In this document: piece after piece, positions 26,973 through 36,997 of the stretch
How positions within the stretch are numbered: the stretch's first letter is position 1
Layout: every line of letters begins with the position of its first letter
Origin: Aquipluma nitroreducens
GTDB lineage: Bacteria > Bacteroidota > Bacteroidia > Bacteroidales > Prolixibacteraceae
Direction of reading: 5' to 3'
Assembly: GCF_009689585.1 (NCBI RefSeq)
Contig: NZ_AP018694.1
Span: 682,001-746,000 of the forward strand
DNA length: 64,000 nt
Translations under genes and position numbers: made by a program
The notes under the pieces: generated by a model
Database searches by the model: none
What the model was told of the DNA's origin: nothing
What the model saw: the letters and a program-made list of their open reading frames with translations, nothing else

Positions 26973-27006
26973 ATTGAGCGGGTGACCTTGAAGTCAGCCG
27001 CTCAAT
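26973..27006 (-). terminator. Long hairpin just after susD
   Basis: ATTGAGCGG...CCGCTCAAT with an inner TGAC...GTCA gives a nearly continuous 13-bp stem, 14 bases past the susD stop. No T-run follows directly, so an mRNA-stabilising or processing hairpin is as likely as a terminator. Confidence 0.5.
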
Positions 27007-27019
27007 TATCAGTAAAAAC

Positions 27020-28735
27020 TTAGTACCCGTCGTTCTGTTTCAGATTCGAGTTAATCAGGATTTCCTTGGTTGGTATTGGCCAAAGGTATTGTCGGGTTGG
27101 GAAGTTGCGCACGGCAATAAGCTTAATTAAACCTGCATCATACATTTGATCTAAATTAGCGACACCGTCATCGTCAATGTCAGGAGTTTGTGGAAAAAAC
27201 CACAATCCCGGTTTTATAACTTTGGTTCGTAAATCAGCAGGATCAAGCATTCCGTAAATTTTCTTGTTCAGCACTTTTTCAGCTAATTTCCAACGAATAA
27301 TATCTTCATACCTGCGGGCCTCATCGGCAAACTCCATTCTCCGTTCGATACGAACCAGTTTCCGGGCGTTGGCCTGAGTGCTGACAGTTACAGCCGGATA
27401 TTTGGTTTTATCGGTAACCGCAACTTTATAGGCACGAGCCCTTACTTTGTTAATGGATGCATCAAGCATAGCCTGATCGATTTCATTTAATTCAATTTTG
27501 GCTTCAGCATATATCAATAAAACATCAGCATACCGCATGATAAACATTTCGTTTTCAGCTTTAAAGTCATCAATCCAATCCTCGTCGATCCCTTTTTTGA
27601 AGCACAAACCATTAAACGAAGCATACTGTGCATTTCCTCTGGTGTCATTATTTGTTACCCGTTGACCGGTTTTTAAATTTGTTGTTTTCAATGAGTCTGG
27701 ATGTGGCTGATAAATAAATCCTAACCAGGGAGTTCCGAATTCAACAATGGTTGCATTACATCGAGGGTCGCGGTTTTTGAATGGATTCTTTGGGTCGAAA
27801 AGTGGTGATTCATCAATAGGCAGACCATCGGTGCAGAGGTAAGCACAGAACAACTCCCATGTAGGTGCAATAACTGCCCCCCATCCCCCAGCCAACCGGG
27901 TGAGATAGTTTTTGGTATCTCCAATGGTCACATTTAGTAATGTGGATCTTGGAATACCGAAAACCAATTCTTTAGGGTTCTTTGTTTTCGAAAGGAAAAG
28001 CGTTGAATAATCGGCATATAATTCATAAACATTCAAATCCATACAGGCTTTTGCAGCGTCGCGGGCAATGGCCCAATCGCCAAAGAACAGGGCGACACGG
28101 GCTTTCATGGCCAGGGCAGCGCCCTTGGTGGCATGCATATTGGTCGCACTTCCATAAGATGTTGGTAAAACTGAAGCGGCGTAATCATAATCATCATATA
28201 CCGCTTTCAGAATGGTTTTCTTATCTGTTTTTGACTTTGTAAACGCTTCACCCAAACCTAAAATGTTTGTCGAATAAATCACATCACCATAATAAGTGAT
28301 TAAACGGGCATACATCGAAGCCCTGACAAACCTGGCGTCACCGGCATATTTGTCAAGAGTAGCTTGTGGCAACTTATCCTTCGACTTTTCAAGATTGATT
28401 AAAATGGTATTGGCACGTGCAATACATTTATAACTATTAGCCCACCATGTGTTTACATTTCCATCCTGACCCGTGAGGGTACCATTGGTAAACGAATTTG
28501 TCAAAGCACGGCTCATAATATCGTCTGACCATAAATCCAAATCGTTATAGGGAATCTTATCATCCGGCCAAAAATCCAACCGATATAAATCGTTTAGGGC
28601 CATGGTAATTTCGCTATCGTTTGAATACCAGTTTGCACTTGAACCTTGTGACAGTGGATTTAAATCTAAATCAGTACAGGACACCGCGGTGAATAATCCT
28701 GACATTAGCAGTAGTATTAATATTTTATTTTTCAT
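27020..28735 (-). CDS. SusD/RagB-family outer-membrane glycan-binding lipoprotein
   Basis: 571 residues with the lipobox SGLFTAVSC. SusD-type features: an early DLDLNPLSQGSSANWYSND segment, TPR-like helices (ARFVRASMYARLITYYGD, MKARVALFFGDWAIARDAAK) and the C-terminal RIERRMEFADEARRYEDIIR and RQYLWPIPTKEILIN typical of the family. SusD caps the SusC channel and binds the polymer or oligomer. It follows the SusC gene by 12 bases and precedes two hairpins. Substrate identity cannot be predicted, but the neighbours (GH105-like, FAD oxidoreductases) point to an acidic or decorated glycan or glycoside. Confidence 0.93.
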   Translation of the reverse strand: MKNKILILLLMSGLFTAVSCTDLDLNPLSQGSSANWYSNDSEITMALNDLYRLDFWPDDKIPYNDLDLWSDDIMSRALTNSFTNGTLTGQDGNVNTWWANSYKCIARANTILINLEKSKDKLPQATLDKYAGDARFVRASMYARLITYYGDVIYSTNILGLGEAFTKSKTDKKTILKAVYDDYDYAASVLPTSYGSATNMHATKGAALAMKARVALFFGDWAIARDAAKACMDLNVYELYADYSTLFLSKTKNPKELVFGIPRSTLLNVTIGDTKNYLTRLAGGWGAVIAPTWELFCAYLCTDGLPIDESPLFDPKNPFKNRDPRCNATIVEFGTPWLGFIYQPHPDSLKTTNLKTGQRVTNNDTRGNAQYASFNGLCFKKGIDEDWIDDFKAENEMFIMRYADVLLIYAEAKIELNEIDQAMLDASINKVRARAYKVAVTDKTKYPAVTVSTQANARKLVRIERRMEFADEARRYEDIIRWKLAEKVLNKKIYGMLDPADLRTKVIKPGLWFFPQTPDIDDDGVANLDQMYDAGLIKLIAVRNFPTRQYLWPIPTKEILINSNLKQNDGY

Positions 28736-28747
28736 GATACCGAAGTT

Positions 28748-31700
28748 TTAAAAGGTTACTGATAAGCCAAATACATAAGAAGCAGTGATTGGATAACCAC
28801 TGTCTGAAACTTCAGGGTCCCACCCTTTCGGGAATTTATTAAATGTCAGCACATCAGAGGCGCTAGCATAAACCCTAACCCGCTGCAGATTTACTTTCTG
28901 TGTCAGATCAGTTGGCAAATTATAGCCAAGGGTAATGTTTTTAACCCGAAGATATCGTCCATTCATCAACCAATAATCAGACATGAAATAATTGTTTCCA
29001 GCATTGTTATAAGTTAATCGGGGATATTTTGCAGCCAAGTTCTGTGCGTCGGTATTGTATTTACTCCAGCTTGCCCCGTCAAGTATTTTTGGGATATTTC
29101 CCCAGTTCTCAACCAATGGTGTTATCATCAAGCCTTGCAAACGAGTATTAATTTTGCCAACTCCCTGCAAAACCATTGAAAAATCGAAGTTTTTGTAATC
29201 GAGTTTGATGTTTGCCCCATACATGTAGCGAGGTAAAGAACCTCCTAACAACATTCGGTCATATTCAGGAGAAATTTTACCATCTGGAACTCCGTCAGGA
29301 CCGCTGAGGTCTTTATATTTTACGTCACCAACTTTTACCGTTGTGTTTATTTTTGGTGAAGCTGCCAGATCTTCAGCTGTTTGAAACAACCCATCAGAAA
29401 CATAGCCATACCATTCGTTGAATTCGCTTCCTTTTTTCTTGATCTGATCGCCAATAAACTCTGTACCACCCAAATCGCCCATGGTTGATTTAAAATCAGA
29501 AATATTTGCCGAAACAGAATAACCTAATTCACCAATTTTATCATTCCAGCCGATTTCAGCTTCCCATCCCTTGGTATCCATCTTTCCGGTATTCTGATTC
29601 GGATTGTCGAAACCCATGAAAACAGGAATCTGCAAAGCCAGCAACATATCTTTGGTTGTTTTATTGTAGTAGTCGCCGGTAAAATGTAGGCGATTATTCA
29701 GGAAATTGGCATCAATACCCAAGTCGATTGATTCGGTTGTCTCCCATGAAATGTCCTGAATGACATATTGGGTTTGTGCAGCCGTTTGTGCAGCCGCTAT
29801 GTTGCTTCCCTGATAAAACAAAGCATTATTAAACGCCATAGTAGCCTGGTATGGATAATAGTTCGGATTAAATGAACCATTAACCCAACTACCAATTCTT
29901 TCATTTCCCAAGGTTCCCCAGGATGCACGCATTTTCAGGAAGGAGATTGCAGGAATTGATTTCAGAAATGATTCTTCAGAAACTACCCAGCCTGCAGAGA
30001 AAGAAGGAAAAGAGCCCCAGCGATAGTCTTTATAGAATCGCGAAGACCCATCATATCGGATATTTCCCTGTAAAAAGTATTTGTTTTGATAATTGTACAT
30101 TACACGTCCGAAATACGAACGGTAGGCATTCTCGTAAGCGCTTCCATTGTTTCCTCTAAGATCAAGGGGGCCCAAATCCAGGTAAGGGAAAGATGTCAAT
30201 TCATATTTTTGACGTGAGGCACCCAAATTTTCATTGAAAGCATAATAGTTTTCGTATCCGGCCATCAGGTTCAGATTATGTTTCCCGAATGATTTCATGT
30301 AATTGGCGAGCAATTGAGAAGTAACTCTGGAATAATCGTTCCTTGTTTCGTATAAATTGGTTGCAGTTCCCCATTGAGTTGTTCCTGCCAGAACAGATGG
30401 ATCATCAGCAGAATAATAAGGAACCCGTAACTGAAAATTCTTGCCTTTATCGAAACCTAATGTAGGAGATACAACTGCTGATAATTTTAAACCATCAATC
30501 GGAGTATAATCGATTGAGATTTTTCCACCAACCTGGTTGTACCAGTTGTTGTTATAACCACCATACTTTAGCTGTGCATAAATATTATTTCCACTTTTTC
30601 CTTCAGCAATACGGCCATCGGCCCAGGTCGCAGCATAAACCGGAGCCGAAATGCGAGCATTGTAAATCGGATCAATACTTGGTTGATTAGAGATGGAACG
30701 TTTGAAATTTAAATCGATGCTTGCCGACAAATTCTTTGTAATTGTGACATCATTGTTAAATCGGGCTGTCATTCGTTCATAAGTACGTCCTTCGTACAAT
30801 GCATCAGTTTTGTCGTATGCCATTGATACTTTCGTGCGGATAGCCTTTGTTCCCGCGGTAATGCTCAAAACATGGCTTTGGCGTGGGGCGCTGCTTTTCA
30901 AAATTAATCCAGTCCAATCGGTATTTGGATATTTATTCGGATTTTCGGCATTTAAAGTGGTGTAATTATCGATAACATCCTTGGCATAGGTTGGATATTC
31001 GTTAGCGCCATTGTTGTTGTCATTCCACCTAAGTTCGTTTGTCATTTGCATATAACGTTTAGCATCAACATATTCAGGCTGTGCTGTTGGTTTTTCAAAA
31101 CCATATTCAGCATTATAAGTTAAAGATACTTCACCTGATTTTGCCCGTTTGGTGGTAATCAGGATTACACCGGAAGCCGCCCGCGACCCATAAATAGAAG
31201 CAGATGCAGCATCTTTCAGAACCGACATATCCTGCACGTCGTTCGGGTTAACGTCGTTCATATTATCAACCGGCACGCCATCGACAATAATCAGTGGGTT
31301 GCTGTCGCCAATGGTAGTAACCCCGCGGACACGAATATTGGCAGTTGCACCAGGCTCATTGTTACTACGGGTAACCATTACGCCAGAAACCGCTCCCTGA
31401 AGGGCTTGTGACAATTGTGTCACCTGACGGTCAGCAATTGATTCACCTTTTACAGAACCCACAGCACCAGTAAGGTCGCTCTTTTTTACGGTACCGTATC
31501 CAATAGCGACCACTTCTTCAATGCCAATGGTTTCATCTTCCAAAACAGCATCAATTGTACTTTTACCAGCAACGCCAATTTCAATTTTTTTCATTCCAAC
31601 GAACGAAAAAACAAGTGTAGCATCTCCGGGAACATTGGTCAGATTATACACCCCATCTGCATCAGTTATGGTGCCATTGGTAGTTCCTTTAACCAATACC

Positions 31701-32149
31701 GTTACGCCCGGTAACGATTCGCCTGAAGCATTTTTAACTGCCCCTTTTACTTTAATCCCAGATTGCTGAAAGCCATTACCAGCAGGGCTTACCGCTTTTA
31801 TAATGATATTTTTACCTGCAATTTCATAGGTAAGATTTAAGTCTGAAACCATCGCTTTCAGGATTTCGTCAATGGTTTTGTTTCGGTAGTCAACACTGAT
31901 GGTTCTGTTTTCATCAATCTGACTTTTGTTGTAAAAGAAATACACTTCCGACTGCCGTTCAATTTCATCAAAGATCTGCGCAATGGTAGCATTCTTCATC
32001 TTCAAGTCCAATCGGGTATTCTGAGCCGAGACATTGGCTGAAAGCTGAAGCACTGTCAGAAGAATCAGGAAAAAGTTAAGTTTCATAATTAACCAGATTT
32101 TTTTGAACGAAGACAAGGAGCCCTCATTCGATTGCCATAAAATTTTCAT
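28748..32149 (-). CDS. SusC-family TonB-dependent outer-membrane transporter with STN domain
   Basis: 1133 residues. N-terminus: a hydrophobic signal within the first 43 residues, then a secretin/TonB short N-terminal (STN) domain (LDLKMKNATIAQIFDEIE, YEIAGKNIIIKAV). A carboxypeptidase-like domain (VKGAVKNASGESLPGVTVLV) and the SusC plug (VAIGYGTVKKSDLTGAVGSV; VDGVPVDNMNDVNPND; SIYGSRAASGVILITTKRA) follow, and then a 22-strand barrel ending SYVFGLSVTF. The STN domain marks it as a signalling receptor that contacts a FecR anti-sigma factor, and fecR and sigma genes lie directly upstream. The start at 32149 gives the long basic leader common in this family; an ATG 21 codons later is possible. 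Confidence 0.95.
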   Translation of the reverse strand: MKILWQSNEGSLSSFKKIWLIMKLNFFLILLTVLQLSANVSAQNTRLDLKMKNATIAQIFDEIERQSEVYFFYNKSQIDENRTISVDYRNKTIDEILKAMVSDLNLTYEIAGKNIIIKAVSPAGNGFQQSGIKVKGAVKNASGESLPGVTVLVKGTTNGTITDADGVYNLTNVPGDATLVFSFVGMKKIEIGVAGKSTIDAVLEDETIGIEEVVAIGYGTVKKSDLTGAVGSVKGESIADRQVTQLSQALQGAVSGVMVTRSNNEPGATANIRVRGVTTIGDSNPLIIVDGVPVDNMNDVNPNDVQDMSVLKDAASASIYGSRAASGVILITTKRAKSGEVSLTYNAEYGFEKPTAQPEYVDAKRYMQMTNELRWNDNNNGANEYPTYAKDVIDNYTTLNAENPNKYPNTDWTGLILKSSAPRQSHVLSITAGTKAIRTKVSMAYDKTDALYEGRTYERMTARFNNDVTITKNLSASIDLNFKRSISNQPSIDPIYNARISAPVYAATWADGRIAEGKSGNNIYAQLKYGGYNNNWYNQVGGKISIDYTPIDGLKLSAVVSPTLGFDKGKNFQLRVPYYSADDPSVLAGTTQWGTATNLYETRNDYSRVTSQLLANYMKSFGKHNLNLMAGYENYYAFNENLGASRQKYELTSFPYLDLGPLDLRGNNGSAYENAYRSYFGRVMYNYQNKYFLQGNIRYDGSSRFYKDYRWGSFPSFSAGWVVSEESFLKSIPAISFLKMRASWGTLGNERIGSWVNGSFNPNYYPYQATMAFNNALFYQGSNIAAAQTAAQTQYVIQDISWETTESIDLGIDANFLNNRLHFTGDYYNKTTKDMLLALQIPVFMGFDNPNQNTGKMDTKGWEAEIGWNDKIGELGYSVSANISDFKSTMGDLGGTEFIGDQIKKKGSEFNEWYGYVSDGLFQTAEDLAASPKINTTVKVGDVKYKDLSGPDGVPDGKISPEYDRMLLGGSLPRYMYGANIKLDYKNFDFSMVLQGVGKINTRLQGLMITPLVENWGNIPKILDGASWSKYNTDAQNLAAKYPRLTYNNAGNNYFMSDYWLMNGRYLRVKNITLGYNLPTDLTQKVNLQRVRVYASASDVLTFNKFPKGWDPEVSDSGYPITASYVFGLSVTF

Positions 32150-32435
32150 AAATTTGGTTGTTTTTAAGTAAAAAAATGATTTTCGTTTTTTCGCATTCTG
32201 CGTTTTTCAACAGGGACAGTTCGCAGCTGTTCCTGTTTTTTATTCCGGAAGTTCGGAACCGCAGAAATAAAAGGCAAAGCAGTTATTTCATCATAGTCAT
32301 TTCAATTTTAAGTTTATATTCAGTTAGTATTATAGTCGTTAACAAGGCGAACCTGCTTCCAATTGCCCGTCGTCTAAAGGCGAACGGCAAAGGATAACAA
32401 CTTGGAACATGAAACTTGAAACTTTGAACTACTTT

Positions 32436-33431
32436 CTACTGCAACCAGATATCACGCCCATCCATCCGGTATTTCAGATTAGTTGTTCTTTCAAGGGTTT
32501 CCAGCGCACTAAAAATATTCTGTTCGTATTCAAACATTCCCCTGAAGTGTAACTGCATCAACGAATCGTTCTGTAAATGAATTCGAACATCGTACAAACG
32601 CTCCAATTCAGTGATAATAGTTTTTAAATCGGCATCTTTAAATACATATTTCCCATCCTTCCAAGCCGTGAGCAAGTATGTATCTACTTTACCAAGAGTC
32701 AACTTATTTTCAGAGGAATTAAAAACAACCTGCTCTCCCGGTTTCAATTCAACAGGTTTAGCCGAACTCCCGTTCAGACTAAATTCTACACTTCCTTCTT
32801 CCAGAGTGGTCTCAACGTTGCTATCTCCTGAATAAGCCTTCATGTTAAAAACAGTTCCCAATACTTTGATTTGTGCATATTTGGTTGTTACCAAAAACGG
32901 TTTATGTTTGTTTTTCGACACTTTGAAATAAGCTTCTCCATCCAATTTTACTTCGCGAAAGCTACCTTTTAAACTTGCATCGTACTTGATGGTTGTTCCG
33001 GCATTTAACCAAATCTGAGTTCCATCGGCTAGTACACATTTTGAAATCTGGCCTTTGGGCGCTGTAACTTCGCACATGGCAGTTTCTACACGGTTTCGAT
33101 CCGAACCCAAATACCAACCAATGCCCAACATAACCGGTAAGGCCAAAATTGCAGCAACGCGGTATATCCAAACCGATAAACCAACCCGCTTTTCAGGTTT
33201 CGAAAGTTGCTGAATGATCTGATCTTTGATTTTTTCGCGGTCGAAAGCAATCTCTGAAGCAGAGAAAAAAGGATGACTCTTTTCCCAAATGCGCTTAGCC
33301 TCACCGAAAACCCGTTTATTTGAAGGCGATTTCCCTATCCAATGATTCAATTCATTGGCTTCTTCAGGAGTTGCTTCACCACTAAGAGATTTAGCTATAA
33401 TTAATTCAATCTGATCGTATTCGTTTTGCAT
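32436..33431 (-). CDS. FecR-family anti-sigma factor
   Basis: 331 residues. An N-terminal cytoplasmic region (IIAKSLSGEATPEEANELNHW) binds the sigma factor. One transmembrane helix lies at about residues 85-107 (WIYRVAAILALPVMLGIGWY). The periplasmic FecR domain (VTAPKGQISKCVLADGTQIW, LDGEAYFKVSKNKHKPFLV, VLGTVFNMKAYSGDSNVETT) and a C-terminal STN-like domain (DLKTIITELERLYDVRIHLQ) interact with SusC. It lies 43 bases after the sigma gene and 286 bases before the SusC gene. That gap is AT-rich with a reiterated AACTTGGAACATGAAACTTG block near 32399 and no further gene. Confidence 0.93.
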   Translation of the reverse strand: MQNEYDQIELIIAKSLSGEATPEEANELNHWIGKSPSNKRVFGEAKRIWEKSHPFFSASEIAFDREKIKDQIIQQLSKPEKRVGLSVWIYRVAAILALPVMLGIGWYLGSDRNRVETAMCEVTAPKGQISKCVLADGTQIWLNAGTTIKYDASLKGSFREVKLDGEAYFKVSKNKHKPFLVTTKYAQIKVLGTVFNMKAYSGDSNVETTLEEGSVEFSLNGSSAKPVELKPGEQVVFNSSENKLTLGKVDTYLLTAWKDGKYVFKDADLKTIITELERLYDVRIHLQNDSLMQLHFRGMFEYEQNIFSALETLERTTNLKYRMDGRDIWLQ

Positions 33432-33474
33432 CCGTCTTGGGAATTCGTTTATTTGACCCTTTGACGATTTGCGG

Positions 33475-34068
33475 CTAAATTACCCTGTAAGGAAGTTGAT
33501 GTTTTTTTGAAATAAAAAAAGACAAGAGTTGTATCATCTGATAATCAGACAAATCCTTTCGAAGTTTTTTTAAGGCGATACTAATCTGCATTTCCACAGT
33601 TTTAACCGAAATATTTAACCGATCGGCAATTTCAGCATATTTCAAGCCTTCAAAACGGCACAATAAAAAAATCTCGCGACATTTCTCCGGAAGGTTTTGT
33701 ATGGCCTCATTGATCCGCGCTGCAAGTTCCGCTTCCTCCATCAAATCAGCTTCAACTATTGATTCATTCGGTTCAAGTGATGACAGATAGCGCGATTCAA
33801 CTTTTTTGTGTTTCAGCACATCCAGCGAAGCATTGCGGGTTGAATGATAAAGGTAAGCCTGAAGAGAAGCTACAAGCAGTCTGTCGCGCTTGATCCAAAG
33901 ATCGACAAATATCTGCTGTACGATTGATCTGGATAAATCAAAATCGTGAAGAATCTGATCGGAAAAAAAACAAAGGCGGGAATAATACAAATCAAAGGCT
34001 TTATTAAAAGCCTCCTCATTACCATTTCTGATTTCTGTAAAAAGAATATGTTCCCTTTCCTGAGTCAT
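33475..34068 (-). CDS. ECF RNA polymerase sigma factor
   Basis: 197 residues from the ATG at 34066-34068 (MTQEREHILF); an ATG at 34089 would add MLLLLPT. The sigma-2 region (EAFNKAFDLYYSRLCFFSDQ, VQQIFVDLWIKRDRL) and the sigma-4 helix-turn-helix (LPEKCREIFLLCRFEGLKYA, EIADRLNISVKTVEMQISIA) are clear. It belongs to the Bacteroidota FecI-like group working with FecR and an STN-bearing SusC. It should switch on the susCD promoter when the transporter is occupied. No binding site consensus was identified in the 286-base gap before susC. Confidence 0.93.
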   Translation of the reverse strand: MTQEREHILFTEIRNGNEEAFNKAFDLYYSRLCFFSDQILHDFDLSRSIVQQIFVDLWIKRDRLLVASLQAYLYHSTRNASLDVLKHKKVESRYLSSLEPNESIVEADLMEEAELAARINEAIQNLPEKCREIFLLCRFEGLKYAEIADRLNISVKTVEMQISIALKKLRKDLSDYQMIQLLSFFISKKHQLPYRVI

Positions 34069-34174
34069 AGTCGGTAAAAGTAGTAACATTTTTCAGGAAG
34101 GAGAATATTATATATTGAATACCACCAAAATCCTAAATTAAGAAAACAATCACCAGCTCCCCTGCGATATTAGA

Positions 34175-36037
34175 TTACTGACCCGGAGTTATCCGTATAA
34201 AACCTGCAGTAGGAACAGCAAAATCAACAGCATTTTTGCTCTTACATTTAACGATCCCCTTCTCTGTACTCACTCCTTTACAATCGAAGATTTCGTAATT
34301 ATAATGAGCATCAGCCTTATTCAGCAGAAACTGAATATTTCCTACCGTTTTTGAATTAATAACATCAACAGGCTTATTCAGAACAACAGGCAAATTAATG
34401 GTATAATCTTCGTACACCATGTATATAATTTTCTGCTCATTCTCAACCTTAATTCCGGGATAAAACCTCGAAACCTGCATCGGCTCAAAGCTACCTTCAA
34501 AAATAACTTTGTGATTCGTTTTCCAATAGTCAAGCCAGAACCTAATCGTTTGCTTTGAAGCTTCCGGAAGAGTAGTTACATAAAATGAAAGATAAGGATT
34601 TCCAAACAATACCGATTGCAATTTACGTGCAATATCTTCCTCCGATTCCCTCTGATTAATTGCAACGACTTCCATAAATGGGGTAAACTTTCCATAAAGT
34701 AAGCGATTGTTTACCATCTTTTCGCGCACAACCTGAGTATTTTCGACACCAACAAATCCAGTCAGGAAATTTTGATAACTCACCAGATTTGGTCCAACAA
34801 CCGAGAATATCTGCCCCATGAAAAAATTAGGTTTTATGGCATTGAGCCTGGTCTTCATGTCGGAATATAACGTATCAACCGCTAAATCGATGGAAACAAA
34901 ATCGCGACCTTTATCCTGATCAATAACAGCTCCTTCTTTCGGATAAAAACCCTTCAGAAAGTCAAACCAATAACCATCAAAATTCCATGTCGATAAAAAA
35001 TTTGCATACGTACTGACCAAATATTTTCTTACATCTGAATACCTTGGATCGAGTACAAACATTTGGCGCGGAGCTCTGTATCGGATGTATTTGCCATCAA
35101 ACTTCTTTAAAATAACCGGATTACCTCCAATAAACGGGATGGAATACCACAGATATAAAGGAAGCCCCATATCCGAACATTTCTTCTTAAACAAACTCAT
35201 CGTTTTGAAACTATTCTCATCGTAGGAGTATGCAGTATCTATTTTCATCTGAACCAAACTCTGCCATCCGTCATCGACTAAAACTGACTTAAAATTAAAG
35301 GTCTTCAACGAATCCAAATCTCTGGTAATATTTTCGAGTGGAATATTACGGTGCATGGGATACCAGGTCGAAAACACAGGAACATTTGTGGTATCTGCAG
35401 TAGCAACGCCCTTTTTAAATTCGTCTTCTAAAAACCAGGATGACGCATCGTAAATTGCCTTTGAAAAATGAATACTCCTGAAATCGACCCAAACTTCGGC
35501 CTGATAATCCTGCAAATTGGAAAGAGGGGGATTGTCCTCAAAAAATCCGAGGCTAAACACAATCGAGTCGCCCTCTTCTTTGATGTTTGAACTCACAAAT
35601 TTGGCTTTATAGGCATCTTTGCAAGTAACCGTAATCTGGTTGTGGTCGTTTATTGTAAGACCTGAAATAATGGAAAAATTAGCGGCTGCCCTATCATACG
35701 ATGGAATTGTAAAATATGATTTATTTGACCATGTTTTGGAATTCCATATTTGGTTGATTTTATCTTTCGGAAATTTCACCGATAGATTAAACGAGGGCGG
35801 AGTTGCTGCAAAAGTCGAATGAAGGTAAATATTCAGAATGTATTTTTGGAGGCCTTGTTCCTTGATGTCAATCGTTGCTTCAAATGGCGACATTAAACCC
35901 TCAATATGTATTTTACTCCGATTAAAAACATATTTACCTTCAGGTTCAGCTCCAAATACGTCTGTATCATAAAGTAGATTCAGAAATAAAACCAACCATA
36001 ACACAAATCTCAAACTGATTCGAATACTTAAGTTCAT
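34175..36037 (-). CDS. Exported glycosidase, clan GH-D (alpha-galactosidase) like
   Basis: 620 residues with an N-terminal signal (RFVLWLVLFLNLL). An N-terminal beta domain (~40-215) precedes a (beta/alpha)8 barrel. Its strand motif FKSVLVDDGWQS (~250-260) is the DDGW signature of GH27/GH36 enzymes. The strand NFDGYWFDFLKG (~353-362) carries a candidate nucleophile, Asp359, where GH36 usually has KxD. A C-terminal beta domain starts near 520. The sequence is well off the standard pattern, so the sugar specificity is open. It reads in the same direction as the sigma/FecR/SusCD genes, 107 bases upstream of the sigma gene, and may be part of the locus. Confidence 0.65.
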   Translation of the reverse strand: MNLSIRISLRFVLWLVLFLNLLYDTDVFGAEPEGKYVFNRSKIHIEGLMSPFEATIDIKEQGLQKYILNIYLHSTFAATPPSFNLSVKFPKDKINQIWNSKTWSNKSYFTIPSYDRAAANFSIISGLTINDHNQITVTCKDAYKAKFVSSNIKEEGDSIVFSLGFFEDNPPLSNLQDYQAEVWVDFRSIHFSKAIYDASSWFLEDEFKKGVATADTTNVPVFSTWYPMHRNIPLENITRDLDSLKTFNFKSVLVDDGWQSLVQMKIDTAYSYDENSFKTMSLFKKKCSDMGLPLYLWYSIPFIGGNPVILKKFDGKYIRYRAPRQMFVLDPRYSDVRKYLVSTYANFLSTWNFDGYWFDFLKGFYPKEGAVIDQDKGRDFVSIDLAVDTLYSDMKTRLNAIKPNFFMGQIFSVVGPNLVSYQNFLTGFVGVENTQVVREKMVNNRLLYGKFTPFMEVVAINQRESEEDIARKLQSVLFGNPYLSFYVTTLPEASKQTIRFWLDYWKTNHKVIFEGSFEPMQVSRFYPGIKVENEQKIIYMVYEDYTINLPVVLNKPVDVINSKTVGNIQFLLNKADAHYNYEIFDCKGVSTEKGIVKCKSKNAVDFAVPTAGFIRITPGQ

Positions 36038-36226
36038 AAAGCAAAAAATCTTTTGTTTCGTAAAGATAAAAAAACAAGCATATCAAAGTCATTCACGATT
36101 AATCTATTTATCAAGTTGCCATACAAAAACAAGCACCAACAATAGTTTTTTGACCTAATTTAGTCGAAATTTGCTATCGAATAAAGTAGCACCAATTGTT
36201 CCTTTACAACACTTACACATTAAGAA

Positions 36227-36649
36227 ATGGAAAAACAATTACAAGATTTAATAAACCACTTGCAGCATATCGGCATTCCGGTCTCTGATATTGCTGCTTC
36301 GGAAGCTTTTTATAATCAATTGGGATTTAGCAAGGTCATGCAATCAACCTTTGATGAAGATGGAGAATCAGGCACTTGCATCATGTTAAAGAATAAGAAC
36401 CTGATCCTTGAATTGTACCAACTTCCTGATAAAAAACTCAAAGAAATCAGGGAACGAAAGGATGGCCACATCGATCACATCACTTTCGATGTTGATGACA
36501 TTGATATGACTTTTAATCTGCTGAAGAGTTCTTCGTTTAAAGTGATCGAGGAACAGCCGGTATTTCTTCCTTTCTGGTCGAATGGCTGTAAGTATTTCAA
36601 TATCCTTGGACCTGACGGTGAGCGACTAGAGTTTAACCAGATTTTATGA
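36227..36649 (+). CDS. VOC-superfamily (glyoxalase/dioxygenase fold) protein
   Basis: 140 residues with two beta-alpha-beta-beta-beta repeats: LQHIGIPVSDIAASEAFYNQ in the first half and HIDHITFDVDDIDMTFNLLK in the second. Possible metal ligands are His17 (QHIGIPV), Glu66 (LILELYQ), His84 or His87 and Glu136 (GERLEFNQ), positions usual for VOC enzymes. Substrate unknown. It stands alone, divergent from the glycosidase at 34175, with 189 bases between them. Confidence 0.85.
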   Translation: MEKQLQDLINHLQHIGIPVSDIAASEAFYNQLGFSKVMQSTFDEDGESGTCIMLKNKNLILELYQLPDKKLKEIRERKDGHIDHITFDVDDIDMTFNLLKSSSFKVIEEQPVFLPFWSNGCKYFNILGPDGERLEFNQIL

Positions 36650-36940
36650 TCAAGCATCATGCGTTCTGTTATCACAGTTCTAGTCCCGAAAACGCTACAA
36701 AATTCAAAATATTTCGGTTAAAAATCAGCAATAAACAATATCAATACCTAAGCAACGAAGTGTAATAGCAGCAAAATATGAAGATTCCATTCCGATGAAA
36801 GAAGCTTTATCGGATCTGATGAAAACCTTGTATTTCATGACAAAGTTGGGCTTGAATCGGGATAGCATATAGATCACTTTCAATAAATTACCGCATCTTT
36901 TATAACAGAAAGGTAATCAACAATCAAACTGGTGCTAAAT
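36650..36940. other. Gene-free stretch after the VOC gene
   Basis: About 290 bases, AT-rich. I see no ORF, repeat or RNA gene in it. A short frame around 36780-36860 (MKEALSDLMKTLYFMTKLGL) could be remnant coding sequence but has no support. Confidence 0.4.
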
Positions 36941-36943
36941 AAA

Positions 36944-36967
36944 AAACCCCGCTTTTCAGCGAGGTTT
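36944..36967 (-). terminator. Terminator of the thrS-infC-rpmI-rplT operon
   Basis: AAACCCCGC (36944-36952) pairs with GCGAGGTTT (36959-36967) with one mismatch. Read leftward it is followed by TTTATTTAG. It lies 30 bases past the rplT stop. Confidence 0.85.
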
Positions 36968-36997
36968 CGTATGTTTATTCACCCAATTGGTGATGAC

